64,000 bases of DNA. Origin: Dicyema japonicum (taxonomy: Eukaryota > Dicyemida > Rhombozoa > Dicyemidae). The notes under the pieces were generated by a model. That model was given only the letters and a program-made list of their open reading frames with translations. It did not search any database and had not been told where the DNA came from. The stretch spans positions 227,476 through 291,475 of the forward strand of contig RDEW01000013.1 of assembly GCA_011109175.1 (NCBI GenBank), read 5' to 3'. The translations under genes and the position numbers were made by a program. Positions 36,120 through 47,625 of this stretch are shown here, one piece after another. Each line of letters starts with the position of its first letter. The stretch's first letter is position 1.

Positions 36120-36740
36120 TTTCGCAGTTTTACCTACCTCTATCTTCACAGTATCTTCTGAATGAACGTGTCATACACTTTGGTCCTCAGGGGAAAACCC
36201 TCGATCCGTTCCACTTTCACTCTCCTTACTGATTTGATCAGAATATCCTCCTCTTCTAGTGCTTCTTCACGTCGAAGGGCCAGCTTGATTGCCATTCTCC
36301 TTGTTTTGTCCAAATGGTGCGAAAAATACAACTTTCAGATCCGTATATGAGAGAGGGCAGATTAATTCTTTCAGAAATAAAAATAAACGTATCTTTCTTC
36401 AAATTGACACAAAAGTGCTTGGTAAGCCTTTTTCCTCATTTTTGCACCTTCAACATAATCTCCTCTACATCCGAAAGAGACCCAAATAACGCAAATGATC
36501 AACATTGCCGATACCTTATTGAAAAAACATTCTATATTGTGAAATTCTCATGGCTTTTGATTTTACCATTGAGAGATTTAAGCCACGGGATTTACACCAC
36601 CAGAGAATTTCTTCCAAAACTCCACGTAATCTTCCCTCCGAAACCACCGGACTTTTCGAGATGTCTGATATCAGTACGTCGTTTGCGTAAAAAATCACAG
36701 TAGTACTAGGATTCCTGGGAATCGGAAAATCTCTCATAAA
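36120..36740 (-). mobile_element. LINE family C remnant (RT)
   Basis: The minus strand shows a mutated RT active site (VIFYANDVLISDISKSPVVS) and SEGRLRGVLEEILWW, equivalent to VYADDVLLSDMSRS of the 23.5 kb copy. Downstream it continues to the C-terminal part (GEWQSSWPFDVKKH / MAIKLALRREEALEEEDI). Decayed. Confidence 0.65.
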
Positions 36741-37029
36741 TATATTAAGGTAAACATAATGAGTAAAGCGATTTTTGTCAATAAAGTCAAAAATTGATAT
36801 GTTTTTGATAATTGTTTAAAACTTATAAAAATGTAGTTTTTAATCCAAAATATTCTATTAATCAAAAGTTATAAAGTCAAAAAAAGTCAAAATTTTGGGT
36901 AATGTCGAAAAAGGTCAAAATTTAATTTTTTAAGGTCAATAAAGTCAAAATCTTTATTGATTTTTATTTTTTATTGTTTAATTTTTAGAGTTTTCAAATA
37001 AAATACTAGCGTGGGATCAATTATCATCA

Positions 37030-38000
37030 TTCACTGTGTTGCCGCGTTAAATCAAGAATGACATTGAAAAGATTAAGTCTGTTGTTAAACAATATCCTGA
37101 TGGAAAATTTTTTTTGAATTTATGTGGGACATTTGTAACTTGGGTTTTCTCAGAATGGATCTTATTTACCGCATACGGCAGAATGTGTAATATGCCATCA
37201 TATAATGCCTAACACATCTCTTGCTCCTGCCGAACTATCAAGACATTCATTGGCAAATCATCCTCATTTAAAGGATAAAGATATTTTCTTTTTTCTAAAC
37301 AAATTAAATGCATCTACAAGGTTGGAAATGTCCTATTTTGCAAAAGACGACAACTTAAAAGTGGTTACAGAGACTTGCATATTTGGTTTCAATTTATGAA
37401 AAACTTAATAAATTTACATTATCACTACAAGGAAAATATCAAACAGTTTTTATTTTGAATGATAAAGTAATGGCCTTAAAACGGAAAATTGAATTTTGGC
37501 GATCATCCGTAGATAAAAATAATATTGCATGCTTTGACGTTTTGCAAGAGTATCTCGATGAATCAAACTCAGCATTGGACGATACAATTCTTCAGGACAT
37601 CCAAGATCATTTGGTGATTTTGGACGATAACATTGGGAAATATTTTCCATGTAAGTTTGATGACGATTGGGTTCAAAATCCATTCAAAGTAAAAATAATA
37701 CCAGCAATTCTAACATTAATTGAATTATTGATTTGACATCAGAATCAACGTCAAATCAGATAAAATTAATCCCTTTTTAATATTTGAATAGCATACATTT
37801 CAAATATCCAGATATCTCAGAAAAGGCTATACGTAAACTATTACCTTTTCCAACGACTTACTTATGTAAGTCCGGGTTTTCAATATATTCATCTACCAAA
37901 ACAAAATATAGAAATAAACTTAATGCTTCCGCTGATATGAAGGGTTCAGCGAGCACCTTAAGGTTGGAACCACTGATATAGATTTTCTAAGAAGGTTTAT
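37030..38000 (+). mobile_element. hAT-type transposase remnant (ZBED5/SCAND3-like)
   Basis: A BED-type zinc finger (AECVICHHIMPNTSLAPAEL, SRHSLANHPHLKDKD) is followed by IYEKLNKFTLSLQGKYQTVF and ALKRKIEFWRSSVDKN, then LDDNIGKYFPCKFDDDWVQN. The hAT dimerisation motif is PDISEKAIRKLLPFPTTYLC followed by KSGFSIYSSTKTKYRNKLNA. The catalytic middle part is missing and frames shift, so this is a deleted remnant. Flanking 36,770-36,960 is rich in AAAGTCAAAA words. No terminal repeats were identified. Confidence 0.82.
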
Positions 38001-38400
38001 TATTTAAATTACTATTTTAAAGGTGTCAATATTATAAAACACATTGATTTTCTCGTCCCATCTGCCGACAATGTGTTGATAAAGTCACTAAGGCGTTGTC
38101 GAATCCGATATTCCCTTGCATAAGTTAACAGTAAAAGCTTACGAGACTTGTTTGAGAGTATTGGACATAATCTTCCTTTTCTTTACGCTTGCCGAAAAAA
38201 TTTAGAAAATTTATGTCAGAAGCAGCTTGACATAATTGAGCTATTTTTTAGGTTTTATTTTCATTCATTATAGATCTGAAAAGTTTTGTTTTGATTTACG
38301 AAACTGATATTCGGAAACAGAAATATGCCAATTCTATTGGAAGAATTTCTGATCTCAAGGAAATATTTCTAATATCTTGTCGTCATTGTCTTCTGCGGCT
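38001..38400. other. Unassigned region
   Basis: Between the hAT remnant and LINE C debris. It has no recognisable gene and probably contains further hAT sequence. Confidence 0.35.
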
Positions 38401-39425
38401 AACTCTTTGGTTATCGTTCAGATAATTTTGCGATAGATCGTGAAGACGCTGTTGAACACACTCAGAAATTGCATTTCGGGGACGATTTATGTGGAGATGA
38501 CCTCAAAAAGACAATCCGGACCCTTCTTGAATAGCTTTAACCGTATCCAATCTATTCCAAGAGCTTTATCTGGCAGTCCATAATGGTTTGTTTTACCTCT
38601 TCTTTAGTAATAATATTCATGCGCCATATCCCAACATGCTCGTCCAGAATTTTCATACTCTAAAGAGATTCCTTAACCACCAGATCCTTTGGATCAACCC
38701 TTGAATACTATCGAACAGCTACCGAAAGGCATTAGGAAAATTCGCTTCGATGATAAGACTACCATCGGATCTCTCAAATTAATAACATCTGATTTAGATC
38801 ATGAGCTACAAGCCTCCAATAAGACTTCTAGAATGTTGGGTTCTTGGCGTCTAACCTTCCTATTTCACTCCTCCATGTGCAATAAGAGGTCATGACACAA
38901 GAATAACATCAAGTTTATCACCACTCGTGTATGAATAATGATTTGGTTCCTTGGATGTCAAAACCTCGAAGCCAAGAGAGTCGGATAAATATCTCAATCT
39001 TCGTTTATCCTAATTGGTCGTACTACGCTTAAAAGCAACATGTTAAGATCTCCAACCAAAATAGATTTAAAAAAAACTGGCTGATGCTATCCATACAATT
39101 AATAAGTGTATTGGAATACATTCTCTAATGGTAGTCCACACACCGTCAGAGCAAATGTCAACAGAGGTAAATTCACAATCAGTATTCCGTATGACTTGGG
39201 GTCTTCGAGTGTATAGATTTCGACGATAAAAAAAGAGACGTTCCCGTACAGGCAGCAGCTTTTTTATTTCATCTTACATCAACAGACGAAAAAACCTTTA
39301 GGATGAAATCTCTGATTTTAGTCTCGTTAATGACCATAATATGAGCCTTCTCGACTTTCACTAGTAATGGCAGTACATCATGCCTTTTCCGAATGGATCT
39401 GGCATTCACCAGCATTATTTTTACA
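38400..39425 (-). mobile_element. LINE family C endonuclease remnant
   Basis: The minus strand reads KIMLVNARSIRKRHDVLPLL and HIMVINETKIRD near 39,290-39,420, matching RIMLVNARSILRRHQEL / IIVNETKM of the 23.5 kb copy. Further degraded endonuclease and linker sequence runs to about 38,400. Several stops. Confidence 0.72.
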
Positions 39426-40060
39426 TTTCTTACTTTCAAAAAACTTTATTCGCTAAAACTTAACGCTCGCCTTTATATACGAACGTTCTTAGGACAACGA
39501 TATTGTCGTACAGGTTCATTTTCCTAACTGAAAGGAACTCCAAACTGATTATGTGCTTACATTTGCTAAATATGAGAGTCATATTGAGGTATTGTCAAAT
39601 TAGTTACAGGAAATATTTAGTGATTTTCTCATTTTTTGAATCCCGATTTGCATTATTCTCGGCACTTTTCACTTCTGATGTTGTCAAAGCAAACTTGAAG
39701 ATGGAGTATTGAAATGCAGTCTGATTCTACACTCAGAGCAAAATAGTTAGAAGTGGGGATACCTGGCTTCTGTTCATACTTTCCTGAATAGTTTACAAAC
39801 AATGTTTTCAGTGATGATAATAGGAATGATTAGTTCGTATGTAACAGTTGTTTTTATTCATGAAATCAACAAAATCTTCTCACCAAAGTATTACACTTTA
39901 ATAATATTAGGTATTTTTAGATTTGTCAGTGTGACCCGCTTGTATACTCGAATTATCTGATGCGTCCCTGGAACTTTTTAAGTTTGCCATGCCTGTCCTA
40001 GAACATTTGATGTGTCAGATTTTTTAAGCACTCCCGCGTTGCCATAAGCATGTAAAATGC
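39426..40060. other. Unassigned AT-rich region
   Basis: No gene or repeat recognised. Confidence 0.4.
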
Positions 40061-40064
40061 CTAG

Positions 40065-40205
40065 GGTTTCGCTCGTGCAGAACACACACTTTTATTTAAG
40101 TAAAGAACAGTTATTATAACTAATCGTAGAGGGATCGTAGAGGGAGAACCAAGGAATGCTCTTCACTTTTTTGTTTTCTTTTTCTTGGGTGTATGTGTCA
40201 GATTA
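40065..40205 (-). mobile_element. tRNA-SINE body fragment, inverted
   Basis: The reverse complement carries the SINE body words CACCCAAGAAAAAGAAAA, TCCTTGGTTCT, CTACGATTAGTTATAATAAC and GTTCTTTACTTAAATAAAAG, ending GTGTGTGTTCTGC-like. An internal short duplication (CCCTCTACGAT) is visible. Head and tail are absent. Confidence 0.78.
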
Positions 40206-40984
40206 TTCTAATATTGATGACTTGTGTTAGTTAGATATTCTGGTGGGTTTGGTAATTTCTATTTATTTTACAAAAACGTGATTATTATACATAGTGGGGA
40301 CGATGTAAGACCACAGAATTTGGATGGCGCAATTGATCGCGGGAACTGGAACCCCTAACTGTTTGACGTTTTTTTCGTCTATCTTTCACGGTGAACATGG
40401 GGTTCTAAATAAATGACTTATTCCACTTAACTCCTCCAGATCATCGTCATACCCTCACTGAGATGCCATTCTAACAGGTTGTTTAAGGGGAACTCCTTTT
40501 CAGAGGTTTTTACTCAATTTTTGCGATCAATGAGCTAGAGTGCATTGAATTGAAAAACAAATCGAATCCTCTAATATATTTTACTTTTGACATTTTTGAT
40601 GCCATAAATTCTTTAGAACTTCAGGAGTATGCATCTACACTTAGTGGCAGTATAAATTAATAGGAAAATCTCGAATAAATAAAATTAGAAAAACAGGTTA
40701 TAGAAAATTTAAGACACTTAAGTCATCACAACTGTTACAATGAAAGTAGCATCTGTAAATTTAATTAATTTATTTTAATTAAATAACCCTTAAGGTGGCT
40801 ATGTTAGTAATTGATTGTTCATGGAAAACTCGTGCTAAACAATTAAGATTTCTAATCCATAATTTCAATATTTTTAGCCCATTTTCTGATATTCATATCA
40901 ACTGAATGTTATATGCATATATGGTGCTTCATGCTTGACTAGTGCCGCTGTACTAAGTATACCCTGCTGTGTATAGGAAATCAG

Positions 40985-41110
40985 AGGCAAATAAAAGAAA
41001 AAACAAGTTAAAAACATGTCTTGGCCCTTTCTACAATTATTTAACATAACTGTTCTTTAAGCATGCCATACACGTGCGTAGCTATAATTATTATTAGCCC
41101 AAAGTCTCTA
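40985..41110 (+). mobile_element. Divergent tRNA-SINE body inside the inverted repeat
   Basis: AGAAAAAACAAG, CTTGG.CC.TTCTAC, TTATTTAACATAACTGTTCTTTAA and GCGTAGCTATAATTATTATTAG follow the SINE body and 3' end in order. The same piece is inverted at 57,360-57,485. Confidence 0.6.
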
Positions 41111-41235
41111 ATTATTTGTTTCCTTATTCTACATCGAAATAACAATTTGTCTACGTGTAATGTAATTCTAATTAGAAATTCAAAGATTTCCAAATTATTA
41201 AAGAGGAAAAATCCCGGATTAGAGAAAATTAATGG

Positions 41236-42136
41236 TTAGAGCTCTTCGTGGTCTGAGATATCCTCAGATTGCTTTTCGACGTTTCTAAGAATTCACTGCT
41301 TTTTGCATTCAATTCTGAGATATCAATGTGACCGTCCTTTAATCATAAAATATTAAAACATTGTTTGTGTCGATGGATTTTAAAATTTGAGAAGCCTGAT
41401 CATCAAAATCCTGTGAATTGATAATAATATTCGGTCAATTCATCCACATCAACATAGTTGTCGTTGTTTTTGTCAATAACATCGACATCTTTGTTTTCAG
41501 AAAAGTTGTCGAATTTGTCTAGATTAATGCATTTGCTTAGTTACCCTTATATTCTTCCAGGGTTAGCCTTCCATCAGTGCCCAATTTGAAAAAGCTCTAA
41601 AATGAAGATCAAAATAACCTGAACATATAATTCTATGAGTTTTCTATTTTCTCTTGGATTTATGAGAACTCGGAATTCATCTTTGCTGAGAAAACCATCA
41701 GAATTTTGATCAAGCAATTCGAATTCAACTGAAGAATTTATTTCTCCATCTAAAAAATTCCATGACCTATATTACCTCGGTAATTATGAAAATTTTCAGA
41801 ACTAATTCCTTGTTCAGTTGGTTTCATGCTTTTGTATTCTTCCTCTACTTCGGATTCTGTTTCGTTCTTATCCAATTCCCTAACCCAATCGGCAATTTCT
41901 TGTCGATTGAGTTTATCATCTGAATCTTTGTCTACAACCATTAAATATCTAAATGCTGATTAATATTCACTCTATTCTCTTCAAAACTGAGCTTTCATCC
42001 GTTACATTAAATTCTCCAAGAAGAAATCTCATATTCATCATTTCATCACTTTCCTATAATATTGCAAATATGAGTTTACAGTTTCATTAGTATTACAACT
42101 GATTATTGGGACAAGGAATAACAACTTTAAAATCAT
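41236..42136 (-). pseudogene. EF-hand (CREC-type) pseudogene, copy 3
   Basis: Same gene family as 21.5 and 27.0 kb. The signal peptide MILKLLFLVPIIS is well formed. EF-hand 1 (DKDSDDKLNRQE) and 2 (DQNSDGFLSKDE) are clear, but a one-base deletion in GHGIF/LDGEINSS (about 41,755) breaks the frame. EF-hand 3 has lost two codons (KLGTDGRLTLEE), removing ligand positions. It ends SDHEEL, the most HDEL-like tail in the family. The inverted twin at 56,310 shares the frameshift and the deletion, so the damage predates the duplication. Confidence 0.82.
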
Positions 42137-42559
42137 TTTTGATAATGACGCCCTAAAATCTATACTAATTTATTTTGATTTAGGTTTTCCATTCTAAAAA
42201 TAAATTTTAAAATATTAATAATATTTAATTATTGGCAGGATCGAAATATCATAGACAATTCTTTTGATAAAAAAAATGAGGAGATAAATTCAAATCTCGA
42301 GACGGTTCCCGGATCCTGAAAGAAGTGCCAGATACCTATAGACAACAACTTGCAAAGGTAAAGAATTATATCATCTGTTGAGTATTCCAAAGGCATACAA
42401 AATGAATTTGTTGAAGAGGAGTCATCCTCGCTTCTGGAGGGGCCCTTTGTGTAAACGATTTCTATGGAGGAGATAATTCTTTTTATTAAACCTGATTAGT
42501 TACATTTAAACTGACAAAGTGTATTGTTTTTCAATTTTGTCATAAGGAAGTCTCATTCA

Positions 42560-42745
42560 AATATTTATTAACCCCAGGTTAACAATATTTAGTAAGCCCA
42601 GCACAAACAGTCACGGATAATTAATCTAAGGAAGAAGTTCTGTTTATGCTGACCAAATCCATCCTACAATTAGTTTAGTATTGGTTTCGCTTCATACGAG
42701 AAGTGAGAAGTAGGTCCGCCCTCTTCCATTTTCGTCACACGTTCT
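42560..42745 (+). repeat. Dispersed repeat R, copy 2
   Basis: ATTTATTAACCCCAGG, GTAAGCCCAGCACAAACAGT and GACCAAATCCATCCTACAAT match copy 1 at 17,530 in the same order. Confidence 0.8.
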
Positions 42746-43055
42746 ACCAGGAGAAAGTAGAATATCCCTTTCAACTACTGTGTCGTGTCAGAAGGATTTG
42801 TCGCTTCACGGGTGGGATCTGTTTACAAGAAAAGTCTATCATTCCGATTCGATCTCTAGACTGTTGCATACGATTTCATTAGACGTTTCGTTCTCCCAAA
42901 AAACTTATTCTTACTATAACACGTGCTTGTTTATTAATAACAAAAAGAGTTAATCTGTGTGAAAGTGTAGTGACTCAAAGCTTACAGTCTAACTGATTCT
43001 CCCGTGGCTCTTACAGTCTAGCTTGCATTGCCTAACTGACTTAAATCAAATATTT
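42746..43055. other. Unassigned region
   Basis: No gene recognised; flank between repeat R and LINE B fragments. Confidence 0.35.
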
Positions 43056-43130
43056 ATTCCAAGACCACCGTTAAGACGAAAAAACAAACAATTGATCCCG
43101 ACAAATTAATCCAGGCTCTCAGCTGGTTCG
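43056..43130 (-). mobile_element. LINE B 3'-end fragment, inverted
   Basis: CAAGACCACCGTTAAGACGA.. ATTGATCCCGAC is the reverse complement of the family B 3' end, and closely resembles the fragment at 16,138-16,185. Confidence 0.55.
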
Positions 43131-43547
43131 ATGCTCCTCCCTCGATTCTACACAAGCTCGTTGAGGTTAGGTTTTCTCCTAATAACGTTTGATCAGTTTT
43201 CCTCCGTTACTCCTTCAGATAAGGATCTCCAAGAATGTAGGTATCACATTCCTTTTGTCCGTAGACTATTTCTCTGTCATTCAAAAGTCCATTTGTGTAG
43301 CGCGATTTTTAGTGCATTAGTCCAAGAGATGTAAGGTCCTCTTGAGGCACATGCATAGAGAATGCAAGTTCAATGTAATGGGAGTAAAGTGTTATTAGTA
43401 TTGGATTGTTTCTGATTTTTCATAGTCCGTTAGCCTTTCAGCAGGTTTATTTTTTCTTACATTTGTTTAACACATTTCCAACTGCCAATTCATTTATTTA
43501 ACTCCAACTAGCTTAGAGAATCACATATGCGCATCATAGATTATTTA

Positions 43548-45560
43548 AATTTAGCGTGGCGTCATGTGGCTCACCGTATGCAACAACTCTGGAGGCGCTT
43601 AAAATGCTCCTAAAGCATTTCCTAAAAAAGCCATTAGCTCTCTTCCACCGGGGGTACATGTCGTCCCCGGTCGACGGATTACTGGTCTGGCTACAACTTC
43701 TCGGATTCGCAACCTACACAAGTCAAAGGACCGGATCTCCGTTATAAAACTGAATGTGAACGGAATAAAAGGCAAAATTATTAAACTTAGAACTCTGATT
43801 GTTAAACTTAAAGCTGACATCGTGCTTATTCAAGAATAGAAGCTATCAGCAAAAGATATGATACTACACTCCTATTTCCCGGATACAACATAATACTTGC
43901 CGAGCGTAGAGGAGGACTACTTACATTAATCAGAAAAGACATAAAGTATGAGGACCATACACTCGAAGCGAAGAAACTTTTTGGGAGTGATGAAACCACG
44001 GAGACAATCAGAATATCTTTTGGCACAACAAAAGGAAGACTATATTTTGTAAACAAGTATATTCCGCCTCCGGGTTCATGTCCGAAACATTACACTATGC
44101 CGGACTTATCAGCACTAGAGAATCGGAACGAAGTCGTGATATGCGGCGATTTGAATTCCAAACACCCTCTCTGGCTGTTAAATCAGTCTGCAGATACAAG
44201 AGGAAATATGCTGTTGACGCAGTCTGGCAATCTAACAATCATCAATGACCCATCGAAAAACACAAGAACACCTCAAAGGAACTCTGACAATCCAACCTTC
44301 TCAGATATCACACTCTGTTTACCACAGCTTTCAACAACGATTAATTGGTCCGTCATCTACGACACCCGAAGTGATCATAACACTATTCTGCTAAAAATCA
44401 AAAGCGAAATTACCAGTGGAAAAAAAACCTGCATATACAATCTTGCAAATTGGCAATTATTCCGATTAATTACAGACTAACATTTGGCTAATATACAGCT
44501 GGAAAACTTTACCTCCTTGATATAGTAGTCGCCTATGTCAACAAAGTCATCCTGGAAGCAAGAACAATTGCTGTCCCTAAAAGATGTGTCGTTCACTCTA
44601 GAGAGTACGGAAGGAAGACTCTGGTCTAGGAATGAAACCGTCTTAAAAAAGCAGGGATCTGTTCCACCGAAGCAAGAATCCGTCTAGAGGTGCTGAACGA
44701 GGAAATAAAAGCCAATGAATTCAAAATACAGAGAGCTAAATGGAAGATGGTCCTTACGTCATTAAATCGTTACTGGTCAACATCCAAAGTCTGGAAGACA
44801 ATTCAAAATATCTCGAAGGTAGAGAGACACCCGGAAATGACGAATTCAGCCAAAAGGACCTAAACGCCCTAATAAAATACTACGCGAAAATCTCTCACAA
44901 AACCCACGTATGTGGACTGATTCACCCAAACCGCCGCTAAGAAAACCGAAAAGGGATAAATTAACTTATTTCACGGAAAAGGAGGTAATGGTATCCCTAA
45001 ACCAAACAAAAGTAACACATTCTCATGGTCTAGACGGAATTCCCATAATCCTCCTGAAAAACCTAGGCAATGAGGGAATCGGTAGCCTGACCAAAATCTA
45101 CAACTGGTCGATTAATTTTAACTCAATCCCAACAATATGGAAACTTGCAAACATTCGACCAGTTTTGAAGTCAGGAAAACCGAAAGAACACCAAGCTTCC
45201 TTCAGGTATTTCTCTCATATGCTTCATGTCAAAAATTCTGGAAAAGCTTATCCTCGCATAAATCACTGAAAAAACTCCTGATAAACCGTTCCAGCATGGT
45301 TTCAAAAAGGATCGGTCCACAACGAGCTTCCTCACATCCCTGACTAACTTTATTCGCTCTGGATTATGTATAAACCAAGACACCAGAAAACTGTGTTATG
45401 CTCACTGGACGTCCACAAAGCTTTCGACTCTGTGCCGAGGAAGAACCTAACATGGAAAATCTACCAATCAGATATCCCTGAAAACCTCAAAAGCTGGCTG
45501 ATGAACTTCCTTAGCGGACGAAGAGCCTTTCTATCTTCGATATATGCTTTCAGTGGTCTC
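43548..45560 (+). mobile_element. LINE family B copy, 5' part preserved, 3' part missing
   Basis: The 5' end (GGCGTCATGTGGCTCACCG) matches the full-length copies. The endonuclease shows IKLNVNGIKGKIIKLRTLI, CGDLNSKHPLWLLNQSAD, WSVIYDTRSDHNTILL. RT follows: SHGLDGIPIILLKNLG, IPTIWKLANIRPVLKSGKP, FQHGFKKDRSTTSFL, DVHKAFDSVPRKN and LKSWLMNFLSGR. It stops near 45,560, before the YADD motif, where family D sequence begins. Loss of the 3' part is unusual for LINEs and points to a later insertion or deletion. Confidence 0.83.
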
Positions 45561-46200
45561 ACACGCCAGATCCTATGCTAAATTAACTGATCGGACGCTG
45601 AAACAGTGGAATGCATGGCTCGGGAGTCTGGCGCAACTGAGTGTCGGATTCCCGAAGAACGCAAATAAACATCGAGAATGGGACAAGTTTTTATGCTCAA
45701 AGATCAAAGAAGAGATAAAACCTGTGCTTGATTAGCATCGTCTTGCTTGTCTGACATCTGCATCGACGAACGAGAGTGAAGCATGGCTCAGAGCATTACC
45801 ATGTACCTCACTTGGGACATTTTGGGTGACGAGGCGAAGACGATTATGGTTTCCATCATCCTCGGAATGGATGTTTGCACGATCCATCACTGTAGATATG
45901 GGAAAATGATCTACGCGAAAAATCTTTAAGCTCTTTCCTGCAGGAGGAATGCTAAAAGGAGTTCAAGACACACCGAAATCAACTGAGTTATTGCTTGGGG
46001 GCTTAAGCTGCTGAATTTCCTGTCCAATTCTAGTCGCTCGGAGTCGGCCCAGCCAACCAAAGACCAGACGGAACTACTCTCTTATCATTAAAAAGCGGTA
46101 TATACCTTGCATGGGACGCCACATGTGTCGATAGCCTCTCTTTTTCCAACCTTGCAACGACAGTAACCAACCCAGACTCTCCTTCGGGAAGGCTGAGACC
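45560..46200 (+). mobile_element. LINE family D fragment (RLE-type C-terminus)
   Basis: SEAWLRALPCTSLG leads into a CCHC-like cluster (DVCTIHHCRYGK), then QRPDGTTLL..SGIYLAWDAT and CVDSLSFSNLATTVT. A zinc cluster followed by RPDG-x-WD fits the restriction-like endonuclease of R2/Dong/HERO-type LINEs; this is a pattern match only. Broken frames. The fragment at 30,821 continues the same protein. Confidence 0.55.
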
Positions 46201-47608
46201 CTAAATATAAAAAATTACGCATGTCTTGGTGGATAGTTTATTTTTGAATCAGTCTCCATGGAAACGTCAGGAATTATAGGAAACAGGTCACTGACCCTGC
46301 TAAACAGAATTGGCTCGCTCATAGCCAGGAAAAAAAATTATAGGAGAGAAACGAGTTGGCTCATTTAGTGCATTTCATTGCAAATCGTCAGGGGAAATGT
46401 TTTCTCAATTATAAGAGTATTCAGCAGTTGTTAACTGTTGGATTTTGCGTTAATAAAAATTTGGTTTATATAAATCAAATAGAGTATTATTATGCACCAA
46501 TCTATTCGTCGTTTGTGTGATGGTTCTCAGGGTTTCATGTTCGGGAACAAAAAGATCCCAGAAGAAAAAAAAGAAACAAGGCGTGAGATGAAAATAGTGC
46601 GATGAAAGTTTGACAGACTCATTTTTTTTGCAAAACTTGATATTTTATATGATATATCGGAAATTCGAGAAAAATCGCATTTTCGGTCTCCGTAATTAAG
46701 ATATTTTAGAAATCCGTGGGAATTACTACCATTGTTTGGGTAAAGTCGTTTTCTGTACAAGCAAAATTGATAGTTAGAATTTTAATGGATTTGACTTTGT
46801 TTAACTGTTGCGACATCGAAAATTCTTCCCTAAAAACAATGTGAAAGATAAACCGTATTAGCGGTTTAGGTTCCAACTAAGTTTCGGGATCTCTCGAGAT
46901 TTGCCTCTATAAACCAATCTTTGGGAATGCTATGGACCTATTGCAGAGATCCAACATGTCTACTTTTCTAAATTCATTACAATATTTCTGAAAACAATTA
47001 TTTTCATGCAAACACAAGTTCGTGTACGTTATTTAAAATCTTTGCCAGAATAATGTTGTTTTCATTAAATTGATTAGAATGTTCCTTATATCGGCAGTGA
47101 TGGAAATTACAAGCCAAGTTAATCATAGTTCGAGCATTGTATTCTGTCAGATAAATAATCTTCCGGAGTGTCTCTTTAGCCTATTCTGAAAAAGTAAATC
47201 GAAAAGTTAACAAGGGCAAAGTACGCGGTGCTACCCAAGGATTTTTTGTTTGATTCTCTCACTATTGAGATGTCTGGTTCCCTTTCCTGCCACGCTGGAA
47301 TTATTGAGTCTTCTAGGAAATATGATTTCCGCACGAACAGGAGATTCCAGTGAGCGCTGCTGGTAATTTGAGCGAAATTTTTTATTCAAATAAAGTTACA
47401 GAAATTGTCGCCAATACTGGTTTTCCTGCAATACGAATAATGTATAAAATTAAACGGAAAACCAATTACGATCGTTTTTAGTGAATATTGTATTGGAAAA
47501 GAACATAACCCTGTGAGGAGATGTATAATTTTTTGATTATCTGCCAAGAGTAGATCTTACTAAAAGAATGCCAAATATATATCTTCTGGTAAAACTTCAC
47601 CAAGGTCA
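46201..47608. other. Unassigned region
   Basis: 1.4 kb without a recognisable gene. Short ORFs on both strands lack family features. It probably holds old repeats. Confidence 0.4.
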
Positions 47609-47625
47609 AAAGTCAATTAATATTA

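Larger units (their letters stand above)
40884..42210 (-). repeat. 1.33-kb inverted segmental duplication, left arm
   Basis: Reverse complement of 56,240-57,570 over its whole length with few mismatches. It carries an EF-hand pseudogene and a SINE fragment. Homology fades at ATCAGA.AATG on one side and after CTAAAAATAAATT on the other. Confidence 0.9.

Noticed and set aside
43556-43747. Independent host gene at the 5' end of the 43.5 kb element
   Set aside because: It aligns with the 5' leader and N-terminal region of the other LINE B copies.
45544-45735. Small UQCC2-like mitochondrial protein
   Set aside because: Only a weak resemblance over about 25 residues; the region fits better as the start of the family D LINE fragment.
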